Origin: Bacillota bacterium
Lineage (GTDB): Bacteria > Bacillota > UBA4882 > UBA8346
Reading direction: 5' to 3'
NCBI GenBank assembly: GCA_023429995.1
Contig: JAEZCE010000021.1
Coordinates: forward strand, 23,906-87,905
Length of the DNA stretch: 64,000 nucleotides
Shown here: one piece after another, positions 24,946 to 33,367 of the stretch
How the letters are laid out: every line of letters starts with the position of its first letter
Position numbering within the stretch: the stretch's first letter is position 1
Position numbers and translations under genes: made by a program
The notes under the pieces: model-generated
Told to the model about the DNA's origin: nothing
The model's database searches: none
Seen by the model: only the letters and a program-made list of their open reading frames with translations

Positions 24946-25114
24946 GGATAAATGCCTCCTCCTTAATGCCTTGTCAAATGCAACTTATTATTAGCCTATG
25001 TGGGCTGGGCTGGAAATATTCATAAAACAGGAATATACCATGGCTTTTTGTGATAAACGGAAAATGACAGGAATAAAATTAAGGTGAATTTAAAATACTG
25101 AGAGAGGGAACGAA

Positions 25115-25180
25115 ATGACGATAGACGTACGACTGTGGTTTCTCCCCGGGGGCGCCTTGCGTACGTATTTCTTCCAATAA
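25115..25180 (+). other. Possible 21-residue leader ORF upstream of the GT9 gene
   Basis: An ATG at 25115, 6 nt after AGAGGGA, opens a short frame (MTIDVRLWFLPGGALRTYFF plus one Gln) ending in TAA at 25178, 28 nt before the next start. The composition is hydrophobic and aromatic. It could be a leader peptide or chance; nothing beyond spacing and ribosome binding site supports it. Confidence 0.25.
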
Positions 25181-25208
25181 ACACCGATTCGAAGGAGAGC
25201 CTACGCTC

Positions 25209-26261
25209 TTGAAAAATGCTCAACAACTGGTTATCCTTTGTTTAAGTCCTCTCGGGGACACAATTTTTGCAACGCCGGCAATTCGAGCTTTACGGGAAAA
25301 ATTTCCCGGGGCTCGAATTGTTGTTTTAGCAAGTGCAGCAGCTGCCCAGGTTTTAAAACACAATCCCTGGCAATTGGAAATCCGGGTTGTGATGGACAAA
25401 TGGGAATTAATCAAACGATTGGCTCAGATCCGGAAGGAAAAATTCGATATAGCCCTTAGTTTATCCCAACTGGGGGGATTTTTTACCAGGTTCTGCGGGA
25501 CCCCGGTTTGGAGCGATTTTGTCCGTGCCCATGGGCTTACTTCTTTGCAGCAGGACCGGTCAGTGGTACAAATGTGCCAGGATGTTTTAAGAAAAATCAA
25601 TATTTCCTGCGATGAACAGCAAACAGAATTTTTTTATGATCCTCACGCCGAACAAGTCATTGAACTCTTTTTGAGGGGAACTTCCTATCAAAATGGGAAA
25701 AGGCTAATCGCTATCCATGCGGGGGGTCATTATTTTGCGCGGAAACGTTGGCCTTTGCCCAATTTTATCGATATTATCCAGCATTTAATCAATACGTTGG
25801 GATTTCAGGTCGTCTTAGTCGGTGGACAGGAAGATGTTGAAGATGCGTTCGTGATTAAGTCGGTTGTTCCGCAAGTCATATCTGCGGTTGGTTTATTGAG
25901 GCTTGGGGAAACAGCCGCGCTTTTAAAAAAAGCGGATTTATTTATCGGTAATGATTCGGGTCCTTTACATTTGGCTGCTGCTGTTCGTGTACGGACCATA
26001 GGTCTTTTCGGGCCAACCTCTCCCTGCCAATTTTACCCTTATCATTCCCCGGGACATACTAAAATTTATAAAGGACTTTCTTGCAGTCCGTGTTACCGTT
26101 TTGGCGGGGGTATTTGGCAATATGTTCCCCGTTGTACCAAAGCATATTGTATGCAAGCTATCACAACGGACGAATTGATGCTTCAGGCTATGAAAATGCT
26201 TTCGTGGGAAAAGGGAGGACGGAGGGGATGGCTCTATGCAGGAAGGACGCAAGGTTCGTAA
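25209..26261 (+). CDS. Glycosyltransferase family 9 (heptosyltransferase-like)
   Basis: 350 residues, GT-B fold. The N-terminal LCLSPLGDTIFATPAIRALREKFP (residues 10-33) is the hallmark of ADP-heptose:LPS heptosyltransferases; the C-terminal nucleotide domain carries IAIHAGGHYFARKRWPL, VVLVGGQEDVEDAF and IGNDSGPLHLAAAVRVRTIGLFGPTSP. These enzymes add heptose or related sugars to LPS cores at the cytoplasmic face of the inner membrane. TTG start with AAGGAG upstream. The end overlaps the next gene by 26 bp. In a spore-forming diderm it could serve LPS or another envelope glycan. Confidence 0.92.
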   Translation: MKNAQQLVILCLSPLGDTIFATPAIRALREKFPGARIVVLASAAAAQVLKHNPWQLEIRVVMDKWELIKRLAQIRKEKFDIALSLSQLGGFFTRFCGTPVWSDFVRAHGLTSLQQDRSVVQMCQDVLRKINISCDEQQTEFFYDPHAEQVIELFLRGTSYQNGKRLIAIHAGGHYFARKRWPLPNFIDIIQHLINTLGFQVVLVGGQEDVEDAFVIKSVVPQVISAVGLLRLGETAALLKKADLFIGNDSGPLHLAAAVRVRTIGLFGPTSPCQFYPYHSPGHTKIYKGLSCSPCYRFGGGIWQYVPRCTKAYCMQAITTDELMLQAMKMLSWEKGGRRGWLYAGRTQGS

Positions 26262-27240
26262 AGGTTTATGGTATACATTAGGTTTTAGTATCGTTAGCTT
26301 TTACTTTATTTTTCAAGTTGTTGCCAAGATATCTTTTAAGCAAAGTTTTGCTGGCATCAATTGGTTTTATATTGGTCTGGGTTTTGTTTCGTTGTTTTTG
26401 ATGTGGGTAGCCAAGGCATTACGTATGTACAGCACCGGCCGGGGCATGGGAATCCAAATTAAGTTTGGTTTCTATTTACAGCTTTATTTGGCGACCTGTT
26501 TTATTTCCCACGTAACTCCTTTTAATTCGGGAGGTACTCCACTCCAAATTTATTTACTCCATAAAAAAGGCGTCTCGATTGGCCGGGCTACCGCGTTGAC
26601 AGTGGTTGATCTGGGCTTAAATACGTTGGTGTTCTTTACTTTGATCCCGATTGCCCTATGGATTGGCTTCCATTCACTCAATCGAAATCATTACTTACAA
26701 TTTTATCAACTGTTGCCCCGGATTATGATTGTTTTAGCGGTAATAGCGGCCGTTTGGTTTGTACTGTATTTTACTCGTTTTTGGGTGAAGGTGACACAGA
26801 GTTCTTTGGTAGGGAGATTGATGAAATTTATTCGAAGAAAAGGATGGATTGAGCATTTTCGTCATGAATGGGAACGGTTTAAAGAAGGCTGGCTGACTTT
26901 GATGGGTCAAAATCCGAAAAGTCTTTTCATCGCAGTGACGGCTACCATTTTTTATTGGTTTTTTTATTTGCTTCTGGCTCCATTGATTTTTTGGGCCATG
27001 GGCCGTATGATTTCGTTCTTTCAACTGATCGGCTGGCAATTGCTTTTTAATTTTGCGCAAGTGTTTATACCAACTCCGGGGGGGAGCGGCGGCTCGGAAT
27101 TGATCTTGGTTTATATTTTCAAAAATATTATTGGTCCCTCCCGGGTTGGAACTTTTGTTTTGCTATGGAAAATGTATACTTTTTTTAGTACACTAGTAGT
27201 GGGAAGTTTCTTTTTCTGGAAGCTCACCCGGAAAAGTTAA
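26236..27240 (+). CDS. Lysylphosphatidylglycerol synthase TM-like / UPF0104 flippase-type membrane protein
   Basis: 334 residues, about eight membrane segments (for example LGFSIVSFYFIFQVV, WFYIGLGFVSLFLMW and LFIAVTATIFYWFFYLLLAPLIFW). HVTPFNSGGTPLQIYLLHKKG and VFIPTPGGSGGSELILV are the conserved motifs of the LPG_synthase_TM family (MprF N-terminal half, AglD, GtrA-like), implicated in lipid flipping or lipid-linked sugar transfer. Overlap with the upstream GT9 gene suggests translational coupling and a common pathway for an envelope glycolipid. There is no soluble lysyltransferase domain, so it is not a full MprF. Confidence 0.88.
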   Translation: MQEGRKVRKGLWYTLGFSIVSFYFIFQVVAKISFKQSFAGINWFYIGLGFVSLFLMWVAKALRMYSTGRGMGIQIKFGFYLQLYLATCFISHVTPFNSGGTPLQIYLLHKKGVSIGRATALTVVDLGLNTLVFFTLIPIALWIGFHSLNRNHYLQFYQLLPRIMIVLAVIAAVWFVLYFTRFWVKVTQSSLVGRLMKFIRRKGWIEHFRHEWERFKEGWLTLMGQNPKSLFIAVTATIFYWFFYLLLAPLIFWAMGRMISFFQLIGWQLLFNFAQVFIPTPGGSGGSELILVYIFKNIIGPSRVGTFVLLWKMYTFFSTLVVGSFFFWKLTRKS

Positions 27241-27294
27241 TTCCTCCGAATCATTTGATTTATCGGAACAAATTTGTGCGTTAGGAGTATGGGA

Positions 27295-27726
27295 ATGAGT
27301 GACAAAAGGCTTCGGCGATCAACCAGTAATAAAATCATCGGCGGATTATGCGGCGGACTTGGAGATTATTTTAATATTGATCCCACAATAATCAGGTTAG
27401 TCTGGGTTTTGGCGACTTTTTGGGTCGGGTTTACTTCCGTGATTATTTACTTTATTGGACTTATTATCGTCTCCCTTACTGAAGACAAAAAACCTTTGCA
27501 GCAATCTCAGGAAGCAGGAACCGTGGCGGAAGGGGAGGTAGATGAGAGACTATTGGAGAAGACGCCTTCAAAAGTCAATCTTATTTGGGGGTGGCTGATT
27601 ATTGGTATTGGCGTTGTTATGCTTTTAGAAACTCTGGGTTATTTCTCCAGGTATAAAGAATATTTCTTTCCGGGAATTTTGATTATCGCCGGGATCTGGG
27701 TTTTAGTCCGGGGAATGAAGCGATAA
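27295..27726 (+). CDS. PspC-domain membrane protein
   Basis: About 143 residues. KRLRRSTSNKIIGGLCGGLGDYFNIDPTIIRLVWVLATFW at the N-terminus is the PspC domain (amphipathic helix plus one membrane segment). Two further membrane segments lie at LIWGWLIIGIGVVMLLETLGYF and FFPGILIIAGIWVLV. PspC-like proteins sense envelope stress in several phyla. AGGAG 7 nt before ATG 27295 is the best start (alternatives 27274, 27289). No PspA gene is present in the window. Confidence 0.9.
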   Translation: MSDKRLRRSTSNKIIGGLCGGLGDYFNIDPTIIRLVWVLATFWVGFTSVIIYFIGLIIVSLTEDKKPLQQSQEAGTVAEGEVDERLLEKTPSKVNLIWGWLIIGIGVVMLLETLGYFSRYKEYFFPGILIIAGIWVLVRGMKR

Positions 27727-27896
27727 TCCAACCTTGATCCGGAAAGTTCTTAATGGATGGGGTTCTGAAAGTCATTTACCGGATCATCCATGTTTATGTT
27801 TTTCCACAATAATGAACCATTATAAAGAATCATTGTATTTTTTCATTATGAAAATCCCTCAAAACGCACACAATAATTCCGTTAGGGGGATTTTTT

Positions 27897-29972
27897 TTGG
27901 GGGTTAGTTTTCGAAGATGGCTGGGAGTGGGTTCAGTCCCTAAAATCCAGTTAAGAGATTGGATTTTGCCATATTGGTACCAAAGGCAGAATGATCCGTT
28001 CCATGCCGCATATACCATCGGGAGGGCGGATTTTCGCAATTTTGCTTTCCGAAATTGGACGTCGATTCCAGGGGCGAACTCCGAAACGGTGTTGAACATC
28101 GACCGCTTTGGAGTCGTTTATTTTCCTGAGATGGGAGTGTCATTTGAATTTTGGGTCTATAGCGACCAGCAATTATATACACCGGCTAATTTTAAAAGGA
28201 TTTCTCAACGTTTGGCGGATGAAGGCGGTGTCCGGACAGCTTATTACTATGACCAAGGCCGGATCTCCATCGCTATTTCTCCATCCCCCGAAAACGGTGG
28301 GCAAATTCCCTGCAAGATCTCGCTCATCAGTCCCCCGGAAGATGTTTTAAAATATAGGGCTTTGTATTGCGTAATCCGTCCTTTTGATTATAATGGTCTT
28401 TCTGGAATTTACCATCTGGAATATCGGAACAACTATTTATGGGTCAATCATAGACGGCTCCTTTTTTTTGAGGAGGAACCGAGTCGCTGTTATTTCACAA
28501 ACGGGCTTAGTGGCGATGTTACCAAGTATTTGCGGGTAGCTTCCGGCAATACGAAAATGGTAACTTCAGAAGGTTTAGGAACCGGGATGATCGGGTTTTC
28601 CGGTCTCCCAGCCGAATTATCCGAGGTTAACCTTTTTTTTCTGATGAATAAAAAGGCCTTGGGTAAGTATAACCATCGGGCTCAGCCAATAAAAGCTCCG
28701 GATGTATCCGACTCCTGGAATCAGCTCACCAGTAATACCGCACTTGATGGACTTCTAGCAGCTAATTTACGATATCTAAAAGAGATGAATTGTTTTTTTA
28801 ACATCTATCAAATTCTTGCCTTAAACCGTTTTTCGGATGGTTTCCAAAGCCGTACATATCTGAAACAATGTCTGAAGAAAGTTGCTTGGGACGGCTCTTT
28901 GCAAGTTGGAAACATGAGTCAGGAACAGTTGATATGGGGTGTTGGTGATTACTTTAAGTTGATGAAGGATCCTGCCTTTATCGAAAAACATTGGCCCCTT
29001 CTTAAACGGATGGGTTACGCGATTTGGCACCAGAAACTGCGGCCCATGTTATGGGCAATCAACCATACGAATATTCTTTTCGATCAAGAGGGGTTTTACG
29101 AGAAGCTTTTTTGGCTTACCGGGGCTCTTTCCACTTTGGAGGAATTATCCTATCTTGTAGGGGATTTTCAAGAAGCACTCGCTTATAAAGAACAAAATCA
29201 GTTATTGTTAGTCCGGCTAAACCGATTGCTTTCAAACTGCATAAGATCCACGGAGCAAAGGGTTATCCCTCTCCGGTGCCAGAGCGGATATGGTGCCGGG
29301 ATAATAAGAAATTTAGCTGCAGCCTATCCACTGCAAATCTGGGAAGCCGGAGACAGCTTGATTCAAGAGACAATCCACTTTATTTTCAAAAATTTCTACT
29401 ATCGGGGAGGGATTTATTCGCCATTTGATTTCGGAGGGATTGACTTGGCGCAGAGTGCCAGGTTTGGGCAGGTATTAATTCGTGAAGGCTACGACTGTAC
29501 TGAAGTTTTAAAATTATTATTGGCAGCCGCAGGCGGTACGGGAAGTTTACCCGAACGTGTTGATCCCCGTACTTTAAACGGTATAGGAGATAACGGACAT
29601 CATCCGGATGTGGTCTATCAATTATTGTTGCTAATCCGCAATCTTTTTGTACTGGAAGAACATCAGATATTGGAATTATTACCGGGTTTTTTAGTCGGTA
29701 AATTTTGGAATTTAACAACATTGCGGCTTAAAGGACTAAACACTTTCTTTGGAGAAATCAATTGCAATTGCCAGAGTATTGGCGATTTGATACAAATCGA
29801 TTTTTGGCCAAATTACCGGATGAGACCCAAAAAAATCCGTTTTTATATATCTTCTGATTTTTATCCCGTATACGTAGATGCTGCTTCTCACTTTGAACAA
29901 GCTGTATTGGAAGTCGACCCCGGTTTCCATCGATTGCGTTTAAAAAAGCGAATCTCTGTAGGCTTGTCTTGA
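27897..29972 (+). CDS. Large putative six-hairpin glycosidase-like protein
   Basis: 691 residues with neither signal peptide nor membrane segments. The N-terminal 280 residues are beta-rich (GVVYFPEMGVSFEFWVYSDQ, GIYHLEYRNNYLWVNHRRLL) like the super-sandwich of GH15/GH94-type enzymes. From about 285, repeated helical pairs such as LLAANLRYLKEMNCFFNIYQ, QLIWGVGDYFKLMKDPAFIEKH and GALSTLEELSYLVGDFQEAL fit an (alpha/alpha)6 barrel. The short C-terminal sandwich ends at IDFWPNYRMRPKKIRF. Probable acids include the Glu of QLIWEAGDS, but catalytic residues are uncertain. TTG start with AGGGGGA upstream. It is the last gene of the envelope cluster. Function unknown. Confidence 0.55.
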   Translation: MGVSFRRWLGVGSVPKIQLRDWILPYWYQRQNDPFHAAYTIGRADFRNFAFRNWTSIPGANSETVLNIDRFGVVYFPEMGVSFEFWVYSDQQLYTPANFKRISQRLADEGGVRTAYYYDQGRISIAISPSPENGGQIPCKISLISPPEDVLKYRALYCVIRPFDYNGLSGIYHLEYRNNYLWVNHRRLLFFEEEPSRCYFTNGLSGDVTKYLRVASGNTKMVTSEGLGTGMIGFSGLPAELSEVNLFFLMNKKALGKYNHRAQPIKAPDVSDSWNQLTSNTALDGLLAANLRYLKEMNCFFNIYQILALNRFSDGFQSRTYLKQCLKKVAWDGSLQVGNMSQEQLIWGVGDYFKLMKDPAFIEKHWPLLKRMGYAIWHQKLRPMLWAINHTNILFDQEGFYEKLFWLTGALSTLEELSYLVGDFQEALAYKEQNQLLLVRLNRLLSNCIRSTEQRVIPLRCQSGYGAGIIRNLAAAYPLQIWEAGDSLIQETIHFIFKNFYYRGGIYSPFDFGGIDLAQSARFGQVLIREGYDCTEVLKLLLAAAGGTGSLPERVDPRTLNGIGDNGHHPDVVYQLLLLIRNLFVLEEHQILELLPGFLVGKFWNLTTLRLKGLNTFFGEINCNCQSIGDLIQIDFWPNYRMRPKKIRFYISSDFYPVYVDAASHFEQAVLEVDPGFHRLRLKKRISVGLS

Positions 29973-29998
29973 CAACACTTTTTAGAATACGTTATAAT
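29969..29998 (+). promoter_or_regulatory. Sigma-A promoter for the S1-domain gene
   Basis: TTGACA (29969-29974) and TATAAT (29993-29998) are both consensus, with an 18-nt spacer. The -35 overlaps the stop codon of the preceding gene. Start of transcription is expected near 30005. Confidence 0.88.
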
Positions 29999-30062
29999 AT
30001 AATATGTCAATGGCTATTATGCCAAGGCGCGCACGAGCGTACAGAGGAGGAATTGTGTTAGT

Positions 30063-30455
30063 ATGGCGTTAGAGGTTGGCCAGATCATTGAAGGTAAGGT
30101 TACAGGCATTACAAATTTTGGAGCATTCATTGAGCTCTCAACTGGGCAAACTGGTTTGGTTCATATTTCTGAAGTAGCCGATGAATATGTTAAAGATGTT
30201 AATCATTTTTTGAAACAGAATGATCTGGTTAAAGTGAAGGTTTTGAACCTCGACAAAGGCAAAATCGGTCTTTCGATCAGACAGGCGCAGCCGCGTTCGG
30301 AACAACGCCGCCAAGCAGCACCTCAGAATAAACAGACTTTTGAAGATAAATTAGCCAAATTTATGAAAGATTCCGATGAACGTCAATCCGACTTAAGAAA
30401 AAATACGGATGCTAAACGTGGCGGACGCGGTGGCGGTCGGGCTCCGAGTATGTAA
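30063..30455 (+). CDS. yabR: S1 RNA-binding domain protein (YabR / general stress protein 13-like)
   Basis: 130 residues. The first 75 form a single S1 domain: VGQIIEGKVTGITNFGAFIE, TGLVHISEVADEYVKDVN and DLVKVKVLNLDKGKIGLSIR. The tail is charged and ends Gly/Arg-rich (KRGGRGGGRAPSM), suited to RNA contact. It is the usual size of YabR-type proteins in Bacillota, which associate with ribosomes. AGGAGG lies about 13 nt before the ATG. A consensus promoter precedes and a terminator follows, so it is monocistronic. Confidence 0.92.
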   Translation: MALEVGQIIEGKVTGITNFGAFIELSTGQTGLVHISEVADEYVKDVNHFLKQNDLVKVKVLNLDKGKIGLSIRQAQPRSEQRRQAAPQNKQTFEDKLAKFMKDSDERQSDLRKNTDAKRGGRGGGRAPSM

Positions 30456-30475
30456 TACAAAATGGTAAATTATAT

Positions 30476-30498
30476 CCGGCTGAAAGGCCGGTTTTTTT
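30476..30498 (+). terminator. Terminator after yabR
   Basis: CCGGC (30476-30480) pairs with GCCGG (30487-30491) around a 6-nt loop, followed by seven T. Confidence 0.88.
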
Positions 30499-30531
30499 AT
30501 ATCCGGATTGACCGGAAAGGGAGGATTCCAT

Positions 30532-31458
30532 ATGCGCCATTATCGGTATTTTCTTTATGGCCTATTCCTAATCCTTTGGATAACAGGACTCTCTGTTTAT
30601 GCCTTGGCTGGGGATACAAAAACCGGGGATGATCCGGGTATTCATTTGAATAATGCTATCTTTAATGGATACGTTTCTGATTTGATTAAAAGCAGAGAAC
30701 CGGAGATCAAAGCTGCTGTCATGAATAACGAAGATATTACCGATTTTCAATTACAGGATGCGTTTTTTGATATTGAGACCGGCAAATTAACCCTTCAATT
30801 TACAGTGCAATACCGGAAAAAAAATATTTCCGGCAAGCTTGGGTTTGAGGTGAGAGCCAGCGATGAGGGGCGGGAACAAATTGGCGGTTATTGCTTGGGT
30901 TTGGAAGGAAAACTGCATTCGGACAACCCGTTTGCCAATATCATGCTCATCTTTACATCCAATCATTTCAATAAAAACTTGGCGGGGAAAGAATTTTGGC
31001 CGGATAAACAAAATCATTCCCAATATCAGGTTTTCAAAAACGCTAATTTAGCTTCAATCATCAATCAAGTCATGGCCAGCAATGGCGCGCTTGACGGGCA
31101 GTTCTCTAAATTCACCCAAAAGGTACTTGGGGGCACACTTCAGGTTGAATTCAATAATCTTACTTGCCGTTCTTTTGATACCAACGCCGGCCAGGCCCAA
31201 ATTGACTCCACAATAGCAGTGGCGATCGATACGGAGTTCACAGGCAAATCAGAGATACCGAATGCAGGCGCGTTGGAAGCTTTATTGGATTTTTATGTGA
31301 ATCCCGTCGATCAAAGTTGGTGGGCCCGGTTGAATGCCCTGAAAATTAAGATGAAATTGGGCTCGAATATCAATTCGAGGGTTCAAAAGATGATTGATAA
31401 ACATTTAAAGTCGCATCCGGTATTGATAGAGCTCAATATGCCGAAAGCGAACCTTTGA
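30532..31458 (+). CDS. Exported protein of unknown function
   Basis: About 308 residues starting MRHYRYFLYGLFLILWITGL, a signal peptide cleaved probably after YALAG. The mature protein begins with a helix, then long strands (GKLTLQFTVQYRKKNISGKLGFEVRA, GGTLQVEFNNLTCRSFDTNA) and ends helical (LKSHPVLIELNMPKANL). The pattern resembles lipid-binding or LolA/YceI-like envelope proteins only loosely. GGGAGG 8 nt before the ATG at 30532 decides the start. It is convergent with the exported gene ending at 31467. No family recognised; envelope location inferred. Confidence 0.6.
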   Translation: MRHYRYFLYGLFLILWITGLSVYALAGDTKTGDDPGIHLNNAIFNGYVSDLIKSREPEIKAAVMNNEDITDFQLQDAFFDIETGKLTLQFTVQYRKKNISGKLGFEVRASDEGREQIGGYCLGLEGKLHSDNPFANIMLIFTSNHFNKNLAGKEFWPDKQNHSQYQVFKNANLASIINQVMASNGALDGQFSKFTQKVLGGTLQVEFNNLTCRSFDTNAGQAQIDSTIAVAIDTEFTGKSEIPNAGALEALLDFYVNPVDQSWWARLNALKIKMKLGSNINSRVQKMIDKHLKSHPVLIELNMPKANL

Positions 31459-31466
31459 CTTTGAGA

Positions 31467-32351
31467 TTAGAGTGTATCGGCAGGTGCTTCCAATTTGACC
31501 GTATCGTAGTTCTGAGTAGCCGGGATTACTGCGATTCCTGCAGGACAGGCGGGAATTAAAAATCTCATTTGGGTAGTGGTTTTCCCTGCTTTGAAATCGA
31601 AGAATTCATAGAGCGGCAGTGATTCTTTTTTAGAGAAATTACCGTCAAAATTTAAATCCAAGTACAAGAAATCCTTGCCGTAGTCATTAAAACAACCGTT
31701 GCAATTACCATCCGTGACGCGAAACTTCACCAGTTTTTCGTCTTTTTTGAAATAAACTTTGATAAAGCCTTCAAAAACACTGGCTGTCGCGAAGGTAACG
31801 AAAGTTTGTTCATCGTTCTCCTGAGCAAAACGTTTAATCCAGAGGTAAAAGCTTAGCTTTTTCTTAAGTTCGCCGGCGGAACTTTTATAGGACACCTGAA
31901 TGGGAAGAGAGGAATTGGTCAGGGAACTTTCCTTTAGATCCCATTTTTTGTTGACTTTTTGAGGATTCCATTTTTCAAGGCTGTTTATTTTTTCGGCGGC
32001 TGTAATTTGATGATCGTGGTTTTGGTCCAGATAAAAGTCCATCCAATAACCATCATCATCCTTTGCCATTGCAAAATAAGTCGGTTTTTCACCCTCGCCC
32101 AGTAGAACGCTTCCATATATGGGGTCGGTTAATTTGATTTCCGAATTAATCTTAAGATCTTCCGGCTTGGTATCGGTAAGGACTGCATCGTTTGCTTTTT
32201 GAATCAGGAAGTCCGGTTTGAAGAAATCGTCTTCACGCGTATTCACGAGTTTACCAACGTATTCACCTTGAATGGGGTATGGTAATTTGGTTGCCCCAAT
32301 AGACATCACAGACATGACCATCACGAGGAGGAAAAAAGAGAATTTTTTCAT
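31467..32351 (-). CDS. Exported protein with EF-hand-like Asp/Asn loops
   Basis: 294 residues with a signal peptide (residues 1-20, FSFFLLVMVMSVMSIGATK). DLNFDGNFSKKE and DQNHDHQITAAEK are EF-hand or dockerin-like calcium loops (D-x-N-x-D-x-x-I/F). The segment DGNCNGCFNDYGKDFLYLDL adds a Cys pair and matches a pattern seen in exported Bacteroidota-type and Planctomycetes-type proteins. The rest is beta-rich. AAAGGG precedes the ATG. It is likely a secreted or periplasmic calcium-binding protein; the biochemical role is unknown. Confidence 0.6.
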   Translation of the reverse strand: MKKFSFFLLVMVMSVMSIGATKLPYPIQGEYVGKLVNTREDDFFKPDFLIQKANDAVLTDTKPEDLKINSEIKLTDPIYGSVLLGEGEKPTYFAMAKDDDGYWMDFYLDQNHDHQITAAEKINSLEKWNPQKVNKKWDLKESSLTNSSLPIQVSYKSSAGELKKKLSFYLWIKRFAQENDEQTFVTFATASVFEGFIKVYFKKDEKLVKFRVTDGNCNGCFNDYGKDFLYLDLNFDGNFSKKESLPLYEFFDFKAGKTTTQMRFLIPACPAGIAVIPATQNYDTVKLEAPADTL

Positions 32352-32680
32352 GTGCGATTAACCCTTTCTTGGTAAAGCATACTTAATAATTCCATGGGAT
32401 GTTAAATTGTCCTGTTTTGAGAGGCAATAAATTAGTTTTGGTGTATCCGGTATTCAGGGGAAATTCATGCACCAAGCGATCTTTTTTAGGATTGGGGCAG
32501 AAAAGCGAGAGATTTTCAAGATGGGCTTTAAATTGGTCACCGCTCTATCCGAGCCGGAATATTAATTTTAGTAATCGGCGGTACTGTGAACTATAAGGAG
32601 CACCGAGCCTGGCAATGACGTATGAAGCCGATGAATGCATGATGGATAAGTGATTTTATCAAAAGGAGAATTTTTCAACT
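32352..32680. other. Intergenic stretch, nothing recognised
   Basis: Divergent control region between the exported protein and the M14-like gene. Frames are short and lack ribosome binding sites, except AAAAGGAG at 32661-32668 that serves the gene at 32681. I see no repeats or strong hairpins. Confidence 0.5.
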
Positions 32681-33367
32681 TTGAACCTTTTGAATTTTCG
32701 TTCAGTAATGGGCCGGGAGATTCCTGTTTTTATTTACGGAAATGACGGTCCAATAACCTTAGTTATCGGCGGTATTCATGGTGATGAGCCCGGCGGGGTG
32801 GCTTTAGCTGAAGAGTTCATCCACCGGCTGCAATCAAACTCCATTAAAAATTTGGTTGGTAGAATTGTGGTGATTCCCAGGGCAAATCCCGACGGCCTCA
32901 TTGCCGGTACCCGGGTCAATGCCAGGGGAATTGATATTAACCGGAATTTTCCGACCCGGGATTTCAGGCAGGGTCATTTTACACAAAGCTGCAATCCCGG
33001 GAAACAAGCTGGTTCTGAACCGGAAACAAGAGGGATTTTACATACCGCCGAAGTTTTTAAGCCTAAATTAATTCTGGTTTTTCACGCGGAATTGGGATGT
33101 GTCAATTATGACGGACCCGGAGACTCTATTGCTAAGGTTATTTCATTGGAAAATGGCTTACCGGTCCGCCAAGATCTGGGCTATCCCACACCAGGTTCGT
33201 TAGGCACTTACTTCGGAGTGGAACGGGATATTCCCGTCATTACTTGGGAACTGTTGGATCATGACCAACAATGGGAACGCCACGGGAAGGCGATTATCGC
33301 GGCGATTGGAATGAATCAGGGGTCAAGAAGTTATTCCTTCCAAAAATCTTGTAATAACAGTTTATAA
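32681..33367 (+). CDS. M14-family zinc carboxypeptidase / murein peptide amidase MpaA-like
   Basis: 228 residues. GGIHGDEPGG (His and Glu zinc ligands), ANPDGLIAGTRVNARGIDINRNFP with the Arg-Asn pair, LVFHAELG (third zinc His) and VITWELLDHD (catalytic Glu) follow the M14 order, in the short form seen in MpaA and succinylglutamate desuccinylase-like enzymes. MpaA removes mDAP from murein tripeptide. AAGGAG lies 12 nt before a TTG; an ATG at 32708 is possible but would cut strand 1. The 3' end overlaps the convergent helicase gene by 37 bp. Substrate inferred. Confidence 0.85.
   Translation: MNLLNFRSVMGREIPVFIYGNDGPITLVIGGIHGDEPGGVALAEEFIHRLQSNSIKNLVGRIVVIPRANPDGLIAGTRVNARGIDINRNFPTRDFRQGHFTQSCNPGKQAGSEPETRGILHTAEVFKPKLILVFHAELGCVNYDGPGDSIAKVISLENGLPVRQDLGYPTPGSLGTYFGVERDIPVITWELLDHDQQWERHGKAIIAAIGMNQGSRSYSFQKSCNNSL

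Noticed and set aside
24946..25010. Forespore sigma factor promoter for yyaC
   Set aside because: Partial resemblance (GAATA and CATAGG) with wrong -10 length; not strong enough to report.
32399..32596. 65-codon plus-strand frame
   Set aside because: No ribosome binding site and amino acid composition unlike a protein of this genome.
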